From NCBI GenBank assembly GCA_038501195.1, contig JBBPUQ010000003.1, positions 5,796,501-5,860,500 on the forward strand: a stretch of 64,000 bases of DNA. The letters run 5' to 3'. Source of the DNA: Nemania diffusa (Eukaryota; Ascomycota; Sordariomycetes; Xylariales; Xylariaceae). The notes below the pieces were generated by a model that had not been told where the DNA came from, made no database searches, and was given only the letters and a program-made list of their open reading frames with translations. This document shows positions 33,569-45,655 of this stretch, piece by piece. Each line of letters starts with the position of its first letter. The first letter of the stretch is position 1. A program made the translations under genes and the position numbers.

Positions 33569-36500
33569 GGTTTTGGTGTATTATGGCCTTAGATTTTTGT
33601 TTAGAAGAATAGTGGCACGGGTGCTGCATGTGGGAAATTGAGTTCGGAAAAGGACGTTGGTTAGTCACTAGGACTAAAAAAATCATAGTTGAAATGTACC
33701 TCTCGGCGGACTACAAGGCCATAAAAATGTTTAGAGACTGCTACTAATCATGATTGAAATGGAACATTATTCTAAGAAGAATACCACATACTGCCTCCGT
33801 TCATAGTCCTATGGTATTACCGTGTTACCATACTTATTCACCTCGCACTGCATCGTCTTGATATATCACCTTTTAAGCTATATCCCGCATTTATTTATGA
33901 GAGATATGTGACATGGCGCGAAAGGTTGGGGTCTAGACTCTTAAAACTTCATAGTATGCATCGTTTGTTTATTGCAGACCCTGTAACGAAAACTGATTTG
34001 CTCTAATTATCCTGTAACATAGTCCTACGGACTCGGTCTCCAACCCCCAATGCAGGTTGCTTCCAGACACTGTATTGTTTAGTGTCAGGAGATGGTAGTA
34101 ACCCATTTGAAACAACTAACGAAGGGTTTTGTGGGTGCAGATATGATTGAAGATAAGGGTAATTACTGCTGAGAATTATTAGAAGTTGAGTTAATTACCG
34201 TAAGACATGGTTCCACAAGACCTTCAGCTTCGGATTGATAGACTTTAAATCTTCCCTTGATATAATTAAATATTAATACAAGGTTTCGGGAGGCTACGAA
34301 TACAACCTGTTATTACGCTAATTCAAATTTCGTACATGCGACCGTGTACTGAATATTCAAGCACGAGACGGTCTACGAACGTATTCCTGAGAGATTAGAA
34401 GACCTCCTGTTGTAATTGACATCTAATCACAATAATAGGTCTACAAGTCCTATACGCTAGATACTCTTTAGCAAAATCATAGTTAGTATTCAATGGCCCA
34501 CTAGACAACTAGCATGTTCTGGGCGTTCCTTCCGTGTCTTTTGATGCGGTGCGCCGGTAGAGTCAACACGCTGATGGCGAAACGGAGGCCCGGCCGGCAG
34601 TTACGGAAAGGGGACGGTGGGACTGCCGTTCCGCTGCGTTAGTCAGCAGACGCCGCCTCCGTACTGAGCGTTCAATATTGTTAGCTCTGTAGTTTTACCC
34701 ATTATGATATTATCTAAGACTATTATTCCGTGTGATAGAATTAGATTATCTGGAAATTGTGTGTAATACAAATTACTAATTAGCAAAGACCTCGCAACTG
34801 CGGTAATCTTCGTTCCTCGCCTCCAGTCTACTGAGATGCTCTCGGTATTAATATTAGAGAATGTTAATAAGAGTCGCTAGCCAAGCCTCTTGTCTCAACC
34901 ACAATTCGATAGCAAGTCCGCTTAGAGCACATTATAATACAGAAAGTTATTCAAGAGATATACCCGGAATTATTTAGCTTGTGATATTCTGAGCTGAAGC
35001 TTGGCCCCCAAGTGCATTGCTATAATGAACACATGAACATTTCCCGCGTCTTGGCCACCGTATCATCCTCCTACAAGACTATTGTATGAATGTAGGACTT
35101 ATACAGCTTCTTAATCATGGTGCCCATATGTCGAATAGTTCAGGTTATCGGCGATCTCAGCGCCACCAAGAATACCCTCTTACAAATCCTACTCACCTTT
35201 CGCGATTCTAAAACGAAGGCCTACTTTAGGCATGAATTTGTGATGTGATACCTTATTCGCCACATAATATACTAATATAGTTTGATAAGGATGAAGGCTA
35301 TTGTGAGCAAGGCTAGGTTATAATACCCTGTTAGACAGTGTATATCTTGTTAAAAGAAAAAAAAAAACGCGTCTAGTATTACATCCTTCTGTGGTGAGTC
35401 AAGGATAGCCACGTATAAGCTGCGGAAATTGTTGGGCTTCAGTTAATACTTAATTGTTTTGCCCCTTTTGCCCGATAATCTTTGGAACTCTTCCGTCAAA
35501 AGGTTGATTTTTTATTGACGACTTGTTATCACACTGGCTCTTTTTAAATATTAAGCAGGGGAGCATGTGCTTATGAGAATGATTAGCTCTTAAAATAGCA
35601 AACTGAGCTCTCGGCATAGAAGGCCAGCTACTCATTATAGTGGTGGGATTATCCCACCGGCCCCGACTAGGAATTACAAGTTGCCAACTAACCCAGTTAA
35701 CTCACGCTCGGATTCTTTCCGACTGCTAATGCGACTGCACTACCAATCACACCACTTCCCAGCCTTAGTTTCCATTTCAAAAAAGCAAAGACATCATTGA
35801 GGTACTGCTATAAAGCCAAGATGAGCAAATTTAGTGTTGATTTGACTCCTCCTGGGGTGACGTATCTAACTGTAGACGTATCGGCGAGCTCTCTCTAATA
35901 TAGTCTAATGTTAATGGATATGGCAAATAGTTGCCTGGTTACTTTTTACACCTTAGTATTTCCTTCACCCTCTTGTGCTTTGGCTCCTCGTGATATTTAC
36001 GATAGAATAAAGCTATAACGCAACACCGCTTCAACCTGAAGTGTAGTAGAATCAAGTTGGGCACTTGGTTGTCTGTGGCTGCTTATCTATATGCTCATAG
36101 TCAAACCCGTGATGCCGTTATAGTGGGATGAGTATGCTGGCACGGGATCCGAGTCGTCAGCTCTACGATACACGTGGTCAAACGGGTTCTTTTTTTGAGA
36201 TATGGCTTGAACTAGATCGTTTCTAGGACGTCTGTCACAAAGAACCTGGCAGTTTGTCTACCATGCTTGGTGGTAATATGTATATGAGGACGTAGTAATA
36301 TAGCGCGATTCGCTCGTTGTCGAGAAACTAATGTACGAGACATTGCTAAGTATTCAGCCTTGAATTGACCGACTAAATGTCGCGAGGAAAGCAGGGTGAT
36401 ATAGCCAACTACTATATAATACAGGACAGTGATCATATCGTACTTATCAGAATGGTAGATAGCCTCCGGTTTATCTGGACCAGACTGCCTAGTAGATGGA

Positions 36501-39500
36501 GCTCGTGACATCTCCTGGGGCTAGATGAAGGCTTACAGCCTTGGCAATTACTCTCCCGACGTGTTAGCTTGTTTGCTAGTCAGCAACCATCATCGCACTG
36601 GCTGCTGACTTCGTTGTGATTTTCAAGTGGCAATAAGGGGCTGCCAACAAGATGATAAGCTCTGTCCAGTGTGGGGCTTAGTAAAAAAAAAAGCCAGCTC
36701 TTGTTCACGATCTGGTCCTCGCACCTCGCCTCGTAACGGAAACAGCGGGCTAAATGGTTTCAGGAACTCCTTGATGACGAACTTCCTTTGCTTGGCGTGG
36801 TCAAGTTAGCCGATAACCTTAAAAATAAATATCCTAGTTGCTCGGCGCTGATCGTACCACGCGATACTTGGATTTGCGAATTGCTCGACGAATCGCACAA
36901 TAATTGACGAGGTGGTTTAAACGTAAAAGTTAGAAATTAAAACTCGAAAAAGAATGAAAGGGTCATCACCACAATTACTCCTATACTGTAATAGTCTAGA
37001 CTAGAGAATCTGTCTATTTATTTTTAATAGTAGGTTATGCAATAGGGTTCCATCCCGATCATGTGTAGCACCCTAGATAGAAGGAGCGCCAACCTCTACA
37101 CTACGGTGAAAGAAATTGTCGGTCTGGGTCAAAGTTGCGTGGGATTGAGAGACTACACGTACTTACGCAATCGTCTCGCATCGTGTAAGGCAGCTAGGGC
37201 TGGGGACAGGACGGAGCTGAGCCAATAAAGACTGCAGCATCCCAATGCCGAGACTAATGTGGCGCCGTGGCGTCTATTTTCGAACAGGGTTCTAGACTCT
37301 ATCAACCGTGGATCCAAAGGTCAAAGAGCACCGGCCAAGAAGGCGTAGAATTTTCGTCGGTCTGGTTGGTTGCTCGGGGGGGCCGGCCCGAACCCTCAGC
37401 TGTGTTTCTTGATATGAGAAGGGAACATCTACATGCGTATTCTCACGGCGCTCTCATTCTGCACTACATAGGGTTGTATATGTGCATCCTTCGGTATTGC
37501 CACCACCCCCGAAAAATATGACACTTGATGCAAAGATTATGATGATTAATGAAGCAAACTGTAACGCTGGAATATTTTGGACTGTAAATGGTAGGCCTAT
37601 TATAGTATATACAAGTACAGTATAGCATAGTGCATGTAGATAAACCTCAACCCCTGGCACAGGACCACTTGTTGCATATTAGTTAATGTCCGTGTAATTG
37701 GTAGGTTTTTCTCGGCAGGCAATTCTGACGCTTGCCCGAGCCTGCCGGCACAAACACCCCCCTGTTCAACACAAGCCACAATTCTTCCTATCGAGACAAT
37801 CATATCACGACACCAACACATGCTTCCACCCGCTGCACGCCACGGCATCTAGTGTGACCAAGGAGTGGGCATTAACTCTTAGGCACGCCTATGCGTAGGT
37901 AGTTTATTGGTAGTGCAAACTATTGACTACACTACCTACGACGCCGACTACCCCAGAAACGTGTGTTACGGCGCTTGTAAGAACTTAAGCTTCTTGTCCC
38001 GTCTTGTCGTGTTTAAAAGCCAAAGCTTGTTTGGCGGCGGTTATGGAACGGGAAGATCTACTGTTAGCCGTCTTGTCTAGCCTTAGGTTTACGTACAGTA
38101 GGACCTAAGTTGGTGGTGAAAGAGCCATATACTGAGTTCTGAGATGGTAGGTAGATCAAGCCGGAGTGATCCGCTTGTGTGATAATAGATACGTTCCCGG
38201 TGAGGGGGTTATCTACTTATCTACGTACCAACTCAAGTAGGCAGATGCCTAGCTCCTAGTAGATAGGTATACATACGCATATGTATGCCTGTGGGATTGC
38301 GGGCGACGTTTGGCTCAACAGTCGACGCCTCAATTCCGCCGCTGGGATTCCACCCATCCATACACCACATGTTAGCTTCGCTAGCGCCGAAACTATCACA
38401 TCAATCCACGTGTGAGGGCTGTAGTAGAAGATCTTGGGCGCAGCTTTGGTAGTGTGGTAGGAGACATGCAAACGAACATGCGCCAAGATGCGCCGCGCAC
38501 AACGCGCATGGTAGCACATGGATAGGTTTCCGCAAGATAGAATCAGGCTACCGATGGAAGATATTTCATTGAGCCATTTGCGACGACGGCCCTCCGTATT
38601 ACAACTATTGTACGTGAGCATGTAAGTGAGTATGAGCAAGATGTCTGATTCTAAAATCGGCCAACTGACTGCCGTCATAGCAAAAGAATATACACATCCT
38701 TGACAGTAGCTTCGGCTCTTACTATATTTACATACTCGTTAATCTCTTCAAACAGTACCGAAATGAGTAGATTTAAGGAAATGGGGGATCGTGTAATAGG
38801 ATAAGTACAGCTTATACCACTTAGGCTAGGCTCTAGATAGATAACGTTACTCTTGATCCTAAGAGGATGTGGGTGCTCACTCGCGCCACACACGTACAGT
38901 CTCGGCGTCCTTGTGTACTGTACGGACGGCTTGATGGATCCCCCAGTAAGTTCCTATACACACTAAAATAACGCCTATACTGTGATCTAGCTCGCACGGG
39001 CAAGGAGAAATGAAGAACACCGAAACTAAAACTTGGCATAAGGACACACTCGGGACTAACATGTGGTTGAGGTAAAAATAGACGGAATAGGTAGTTTGTT
39101 CCTCTAGTTGTGGCATTCAACCGCTCACTAACAAGGTCGATACAGGTATGATATATACGCATACATACTGTTGTGCATTCTGGTGTCCAAAGTCTGTCTA
39201 TACCTCTTCCGTCCAATGTAGGTGACGAGGCGAAAGACACATGCGTCTTAGTCGTGTCCAGCATGTTGGAACGATGTACATACCTTGCTCGCCCGGCTGC
39301 ATGTAGATGCAGGCCTCGCAAGGCTTGGCGAATGGGAGAAAATACCTGCTAACAATATCACTGCAGGGAACTTCGGAATACCAAGGCACTGGGCTCTGCT
39401 AGTGGGATTTTCCTTTCCCTTTTTATTCAGGACCCTGGCTCTACCGCATTGCCGCATGTCAGCATAATCTTATCACGTCAGCGCCCTACTTACAAAGCTC

Positions 39501-40703
39501 ACCACAAAATTCTAACGTCGGTCATCACGCTTCGTACTGCTTCGTACTGGCATGTTTGCTCGGCACCCTACATACCCAGACTAGCATAGGCCTACAGCAC
39601 ATACTATATGTTGAGGCCCTAGATGTTATCCTTGCCTGTTGGTTACACAACAGAATAGTTCGCGAGTCCGTTTGTTGGTGTTATGCACGATAATTCACAC
39701 CTCGAAACAGGTTGTCCGACGTGGTACAGCATGAAGAAGGAGGGGTTCGATGGCATCCTCATGCATGCCGATAACTCGCATTCTTGGACCATGTGTAGTT
39801 TCCCATCCCCTCCTCCCCCTCCCTCGTGTATCGCAGTAATCTGCCAAGTTGGAAGGCGACGGACCTGAGTATAAACATATCTTCGATTCCTCTTCGGGCA
39901 TGAGTGCTGACGGTCTCTGACTCTCTCTCAGCGGGGTAGGCGAACACCAAGATTCTTAGCCAGAGCTAGCTATGAAGCCATGAAGCTTGGCCTATCGAGA
40001 TATTACTACTTGCCAAGATAGGAAGGGCTCAGCTAACGTGGTTAAGCCAGACAAAAATAACCTTAATCTGGTGTATAGGCTAGTCTATCGTGACAGCACT
40101 AGTATGGGCTGCTGGTAAAGGCGACCCAGATATCCATGTATGCCGTGAACCCAGCGAGGCATAGGATTGGTCCTTTTGCCGGATGGCAAGGCTCTTTGCC
40201 CAGACCCTAGTTTCCAAATACAATCCTCCTGCACCCACTATCGACACTGTTCGCACGCTTGCCAACAATACTGTCCGTGATGCCGTACTGTACAAGCTTA
40301 TGTCAAGGCTTCGGTGCGGCTCTTGGCACGCCTTGATGGATGCGTGATGTTGAGCCTAGCTGCTAGCAAACCCACAGGCCGTGACGCATGGAGAGTAAGA
40401 TGGGGCGTGAGCGAGATGACCACGACAAGCTGAGGGCTTCAGGGCTTGTATGTACAGTTAGCATGGCGATCCACAGGTTGCCAAGGCCTCTCCAGACTCT
40501 CTCGATATAATAACCTCGTAGCCACGCCGTTTTGTTGATCGACGGTCCAACCTGGTTTCCGATCTGTACCACGTTCCTCTTCTCCGACTTCGAAGTTGCC
40601 ATTTCGTAGGTGCCCTTTGAACCGGGGTTTACCACTCTTTAAGGCTTTCTCTTCGGCTTCCCTTCTTCACCAGCTGCTTTTTTTTCAGCTCCCTCTTACC
40701 GCA
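33569..40703. other. 7-kb AT-rich, gene-poor stretch
   Basis: No gene is recognised. From about 33.6 to 36.5 kb the DNA is strongly AT-rich with stops in all frames. GC-richer islands (for example 34530-34660) look like leftovers of decayed elements. tRNA-like relics lie near 35641-35757 and 37047-37112. An open frame at 36212-36511 on the minus strand is not recognisable. Further right (37.3-40.5 kb) composition is more balanced and TAGGTA words return. The last few hundred bases should hold the promoter of the MFS gene. Confidence 0.5.
35641..35757 (-). repeat. tRNA-like or SINE-like relic
   Basis: On the minus strand, reading from 35757, the sequence resembles the start of a tRNA: an A-box-like TGATTGGTAGTGCAGTCG, a possible anticodon stem TCGG/CCGA around a 7-base loop, and a weak T-arm-like segment. 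It does not fold into an intact tRNA. The other end has a perfect 7-bp stem, GGTGGGA / TCCCACC, with a 3-base loop (35642-35658). It may be a mutated tRNA-derived SINE. Confidence 0.25.
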
Positions 40704-42453
40704 ATGGATTCCGACAGCTCTAGCGGCCATGAGAAGGGCCGCGTCGATGTCGAGGCTTCCTCGGTCGACGAGTTCAGCCCTCAAGAGGCCAGGAGTATCA
40801 TCTCACGGGTCGATCGCCGTCTCGTAACAGTTACCGGTATTATGTACTGTATCAGTGTCATGGACCGAACGAACTTGGGAGCCGCATACGTTGCTGGCTT
40901 GGGCAAAGACCTTCAGCTAACCGTTGGCAACCGCTATGTAAGGATTACTGCCTCGTAATCACTCCGGTAGGAGTAGACTAACAAGTGGTTCGATAGTCGC
41001 TCGTCACTCTACTGTTCTTCATCACATACATTCTGTTCCAGCCTCCTGCGACCGTTCTCTGCCGAAAGATCGGCCCCCGTCCTTTCTTGGCCTTCATCAC
41101 GATAGCTTGGGGTATCGTCCTGATCGGCCTGGGTTTGGTTCACAACTGGGGTGGACTCGCCGCTCTGCGACTTGTCCTCGGTCTTTTCGAAGCCGGTTTC
41201 TTCCCCAGTGTTATCTACCTTCTGTAAGTCTAATCCGTACTGCCGCCCTAACGATAGAGTTACTAACCACGTCTCTTTAGATCGACATGGTACACTCGAT
41301 GTAAGAAAAGCTATAATCTTAGCAACACGCGAATACTGGTACTAATAAAATATAGTTGAAATGGGCAAGCGCTATGCGTTCTTTTACGTTATTGGCTGCT
41401 TGGCCTCCGCCTTCTCTGGTATCATCGCCTTCGGTCTGATCCATCTTGATGGCGCGGGTAACTTGGCTGGTTGGCGATGGATTTTCGTCTTCGAGGGTCT
41501 TCTAACCGTCGTCATCGGCCTCGGTGGTTACTGGCTCCTCGTCGATTTCCCCGACTCTGACCGCAAGGTTTGGAGCTTCTTGAACGCCAAGGAGCGCGCC
41601 TGGATTGTCCAGCGTGTCAAGGCTGATCGTGGAGACTCTGAGGTCACGGACTTCGATCTGCGCAAGTTCCTCGGCGGTGCCGCTGACTGGAGAATCTGGT
41701 GAGTAATAGCCGCGAAGACTGCCCACTCCCTAGACCAGCTGAACCGACGACTAACACGAGTTTACCTTTAGGGCTTATGGTGGTATGGGTCTTGGTACTT
41801 CCACGATCAACTACTCCTTCTCCTTCTTCTTGCCTATCATCCTAAACTCCAACTTGGGCTTCGGTGCCGCTGCCTCGCAGATTCTTGTTGCACCCCCCTA
41901 TGGATTTGCCGCCATCTACATGTTCAGCATCAACTACCTCGGAGACAAGTATAAGCTCCGTGGACCTGTCATTGCTGTCAACATGATCCTCGCTCTCATC
42001 GGCGTCCCGATTCTAGGATGGCACCACAACAACTACGTCCGCTACTTCGGTGCTTTCCTCATCTGCGCCGGTGCCAATGCCAACCTACCCTCAGTTCTTG
42101 CCCTCCAAGGTAACAACATCCGTGGACAATGGAAGCGTGCTTTCTGCAGTGCCATGTTCGTCGGCTTGGCCGGTATTGGTGGAATTGCTGGCTCTTTAGT
42201 CTTCAGGGCTCAGGACAAGGCGACTGGCTACAAGCCCGGTCTATATGCCTGCATCACGGCCGCTCTCCTGGTCCTGGTCCTTACTGCTCTTTGCGACATT
42301 TCCTACTACCGGGATAACAAGGCCGCTGACCGTGGCGAGAAGGAGCTTGAATGCGACGAGGTAAGAAGATGCCCTCTCACCCACCAGATTATAACAAGGC
42401 TAATAAGTGAGCAACAGGATGCGCCGCAAGCCAACTACCGATACACTCTATAA
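40704..42453 (+). CDS. MFS transporter, allantoate permease (Dal5/Tna1-like, ACS) family
   Basis: Plasma-membrane proton symporter for organic anions such as nicotinate, allantoate or similar acids. Predicted 482 aa in six exons: 40704-40937, 40997-41223, 41281-41300, 41356-41698, 41772-42360 and 42418-42453. Intron branch sites GACTAAC and TACTAAC are visible. Exon 3 is only 20 nt, but joining it restores the family signature STWYTRFEMGKR. The ISVMDRTNLGAAYVAGL motif at the end of helix 1 is typical of this family. Helices follow in the 12-TM pattern with a central loop rich in charges (KADRGDSEVTDFD). The last 57-nt intron is in frame and free of stops, so a longer C-terminal tail is possible. 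It is followed in the same direction by a UstYa-like gene, about 570 bases on. Confidence 0.92.
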
Positions 42454-43021
42454 ATTAAATCGGTTCGGCGCCAGGCGACTTGATCCCGATTTTTTTCAGG
42501 GGATCGATGAATACCATCACTCGTTGTTTTTACAGGCATAGCGACTATTCCCGTTAGAGTTTTTCACGATATCACCGGGGGGTATATTGGTTACATAGAG
42601 CTTTACTTACTTTTGCACATATAATGGAATTAAAATGATCAATCTACTTCGCTTCTTCCCCCATTTATCTTGCCATTAAATTGTGAAACGACATTTCGAA
42701 AACGACATTAAAGATGGGATGAGCGCTTTTATTGACATGATCAACTGCATGCTGTACAACACCTCTTCTCCGTTCTGTTCATGCATGCCAACCCGCTAAC
42801 CTGGCATGGAACGGAGAACGACAAGGGTTCTTCCATTTAGGCAAAATCGCCCATGTCTAATAAGGTGTTCATCAAGTATCTCCAGGTACAGTAGATAGAG
42901 ATCGATTAATTATCAAACCGAGGATATGATACTTTATTCTTCGACCTAGATGGCAGTCCCTTAGTTTTATCTATCTCTGCTCTAGCAAGGGTGAGCGCTA
43001 ACATTTATACCGAGCATCACG
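42454..43021. other. Intergenic between MFS and UstYa-like genes
   Basis: Contains the 3' flank of the transporter and the promoter of the UstYa-like gene. The notable structure is the imperfect hairpin at 42766-42818. Nothing else was recognised. Confidence 0.6.
42766..42818. repeat. Imperfect stem-loop
   Basis: TTCTCCGTTC pairs with GAACGGAGAA. Further inside, CATGCCA pairs with TGGCATG around an 11-base loop. An 8-base bulge separates the two stems on the left arm only. It lies about 310 bases after the transporter stop and 200 bases before the UstYa-like start. It could be an RNA structure in a long 3' UTR, a regulatory palindrome or a small element footprint. Confidence 0.5.
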
Positions 43022-43892
43022 ATGGATCATACGAAGGAAGATGCAGTCGAGGAAGAGCAGGCATTCCTTTCATCGTCGTCGCGCCCCAATGATGCCGTAT
43101 GGTCGCAGGAAAGAAAGAGTCGTAGGGTAACCGGGTACTTGCGGTTGGCATTGGAGGTTGGAATGGGCATTACAATAATCGCCTTGTTGGCTTATATTCT
43201 TCGCGAACGAGTCAGGCGAGGTCCAGTCCCAACGTGTATGTCGTCGCCCACTACTATCTGAAAAGTGAGATCAACTAATAAGTATTCATGTCCGCAGTTC
43301 CTCGGAAGACGTACAAATTCCTGCCAGACCCGAACTACGTGCGCGAAGACATGCTCTTCGACGAACAAGACACGCTAAACGCCTTGCACAGCTGGCTGCC
43401 TCTAAGCTCGGGTACGTATATCCATTTCCGATATGCCTTTCCGTCCACCATCTACTTGCTACCAACTAACCTACTCTCCTCTCTATATCAGAGGCTCGAG
43501 GCTACGTCCAGATCCCAAACCACGCCTCCTACCCCACGCTCAGCACGCCCTACATAGTACCTCTCGACCGTATGTCCGACGGCCCGGCATACATGATGGC
43601 CGTCTTCCACCAGCTGCACTGCCTGTCGTACGTCGTGGACCACTACGAGCGGGGGTACGCGGGGGCGAACCTGACGGGGGAGGTGGCGCACCACTCGGCG
43701 CACTGCTTCGACTACCTCCGGCAGTCGATCATGTGCGCGGCCGACACGAACCTCGAGGGCGAGACTGAGGCCGGGCCTGGCTGGGGCGCGGAGCACACGT
43801 GCGCCGACTACGATGCCGTGCTCGCGTGGGCGAATGAGCGAGGCGCTATGAGGTGGCGGACGGGGTTACTGCCTGGGGTGGCGATCCTTTAG
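43022..43892 (+). CDS. UstYa-like DUF3328 oxidase
   Basis: Member of the fungal UstYa family, whose characterised members catalyse oxidative cyclisation or related steps in ustiloxin-type RiPP and other secondary pathways. Predicted 242 aa from exons 43022-43235, 43298-43411 and 43492-43892. Donors are GTATGT and GTACGT, acceptors CAG; both joins are in frame and restore PTFPRKTYKF and SSEARGYVQIP. Layout is typical: charged cytoplasmic N-terminus, one membrane helix at about residues 39-60, then the catalytic region. Both family motifs are present: HQLHC (149-153) and HHSAHCFDYLRQ (176-187), the paired HxxHC histidines thought to bind metal. Its neighbours, a transporter upstream and an MpaB-like oxygenase downstream on the same strand, suggest a small metabolic cluster. 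No precursor peptide was seen nearby. Confidence 0.93.
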
Positions 43893-44662
43893 TAGATTGG
43901 TATAAGTAAAAACAAAAAGAAATTTAAAGAAAAAGGAGAATGATGATAACGTCCGACATCTTCATCCAGAATACTCGGATAAGTGCACTGGCTAAGTCTC
44001 TAGATCGATAGGAATATGCGCTCGAACCAAAACCAGTTCCTTAATCCGCTGGACGGAGGCACCTTGTATGGGAGAACCTATATCATGAAAAGAGATACGT
44101 TATATATCCCCGGGCAGCGAGCAATTCGATCGGACTCAATCTGTCACTGCGTGGCGTAGTAGTTGCTGCATTCGAGTCCTACGCCTCTTGAAGCTAATGT
44201 ATACATGGTCAATAAACCGTAGTATTTTAATGCAATGATATATGTACCCACCTATATGAATAGCAATGGCCATGCTCTCTCGACGCTCGCCGGGCGACTT
44301 CAGGGGTTCCAAGCCACTGCCGCAGGTGAAGGCCAGATGACAACCAGACGTGGGATGCTTCACGCCCACGTGTGGAATAAGCGATGCCTAGACCAGAATT
44401 GACCTGCATGTCATCTTAGATCCTTTAGGGATATGCACACTCCACAGTTAAACCCGGGATAACCGTTCGGGATAAGGTATAACCAAAGATAGGTAGAGAC
44501 TGGTCCGTCCTCGGACACATCAGGAAGGTGAATATTCATGTGCTTTACCTACATATCGTCATGCTCAAACTCATCGTCCTGCCCCTCCTTAGAGGGATCA
44601 TTCTTTTAGCTTATCCTTGCTCTCTTCTAAACAATAGGCTCCTTTTTCACAAGTAGTTCTTC
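43893..44662. other. Intergenic between UstYa-like and MpaB-like genes
   Basis: No gene recognised. It should contain the 3' flank of the UstYa-like gene and the promoter of the MpaB-like gene. Overlapping minus-strand frames near 44.1-44.4 kb have no protein-like features. Confidence 0.6.
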
Positions 44663-45655
44663 ATGTCCTCTTATCTCAATTGGGGCCTTGAAGGCCCTCA
44701 TGCACGCAGCTGGGGTCCCTGGATACTTGTCTCGGTCCTGGTGTATATCCCGTTCTGCGTCGCGATACGGAGACACCAGAGACAAAGAGCGACGAGGGGA
44801 CATGGCGCGCTCGAGAACATGACGCTGCACGAGGCGTATGCTATCAAGTCCTGGATGGCGGAGCACGAGTTTCCTAGGACGTTCTCTGCAGCGCTTGATG
44901 GTGTGTTCTTTAAGGTAGCGCAGTTTACTTTACCTCTACTTACCTATTTACTCTCTATGTTTTCTGAAAAGCGAGAAATGCGAAAAAGAAAGGAGATCGT
45001 TTGCGCAGTACAATGACAAGATACTACACCACTAAACAACTCACCTACCACTTAGGCCGAAGCCATCCCCTCAATAGCAAAACTCGTCTTCCGCGCCGCG
45101 CAACGCGCCTCCTCCAAGCCTCAATCTAGCCCCAGCACGAGCACATCGCCCGCCGCGCTCCTCGGCCCTCCAACCGCCCCAGAAACGCTCGCGGCCATCG
45201 CCCGCGTGAACCGCATCCACGCCCTCTACCGGCCGGCCGGCACGATGTCCGACACAGACCTACTATACGTGCTCTCCCTCTTCGCGCTCGAGCCGCTGCG
45301 GTACATCCAGCGCTTCGAGCCGCGCGCCCCGACGCGTGAGGAGCGCTGCGCGCTGGCGACGCTGTGGAGGGCTGTGGGCGAGGCGCTGCGCGTGCCGTTC
45401 GATCCGCTGCTACTTAAGTCGGATGGAGGTAGTGGGGAGGGAGGGTTCCGCGATGCGCTGCACTGGCTGGACGAGCTGGAGCGCTGGGGCGCCGAGTATG
45501 AGATGAGCAAAAGGGAGAAGTCGGTTGAGGGCGTGGGACTTGCGCGGATGAAGTTCGAGAAGGCGCTGGGGGGCGTGCCCTGGTGGTTTAAGGGCGCTGC
45601 GCGCGGGATGCTGGCTGCGCTTTATGACGAGGGGTTTCGGGGGGTTATGGGGTAG
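44663..45655 (+). CDS. MpaB-like (DUF2236) oxygenase, C-terminally short
   Basis: Member of the DUF2236 family, which includes the ER-bound MpaB that cleaves a prenyl side chain in mycophenolic acid synthesis, and bacterial rubber oxygenases. Predicted 283 aa from exons 44663-44914 and 45056-45655. The intron is 141 nt with acceptor CTTAG, phase 0. A membrane helix at about residues 17-36 fits ER anchoring. Family segments are HEAYAIKSWMAEHEFPRTF, AIPSIAKLVF, RVNRIHALYRPAGTMSDTDL and LSLFALEPLRYIQRFE, then GGFRDALHWLDELERWG. Relatives usually continue for roughly a further 100 residues after the ALYDEGFRGVMG position, but here TAG follows directly. A GTAGGT donor-like site overlaps the stop, but the sequence beyond is not recognisable as the tail. 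Either the protein is truncated or the last exon was missed. Confidence 0.82.

Noticed and set aside
36212..36511. 99-codon minus-strand frame in the AT-rich block
   Set aside because: Checked for retrotransposon-like motifs; none seen. Possibly a decayed fragment, but not supportable.
38256..39321. Several overlapping minus-strand frames
   Set aside because: No shared family resemblance, many rare residues, and overlapping frames on both strands; treated as chance.
40704..45655. RiPP precursor peptide gene near the UstYa-like gene
   Set aside because: I looked for a signal peptide followed by repeated cores with KR sites on both strands of the intergenic parts and found none.
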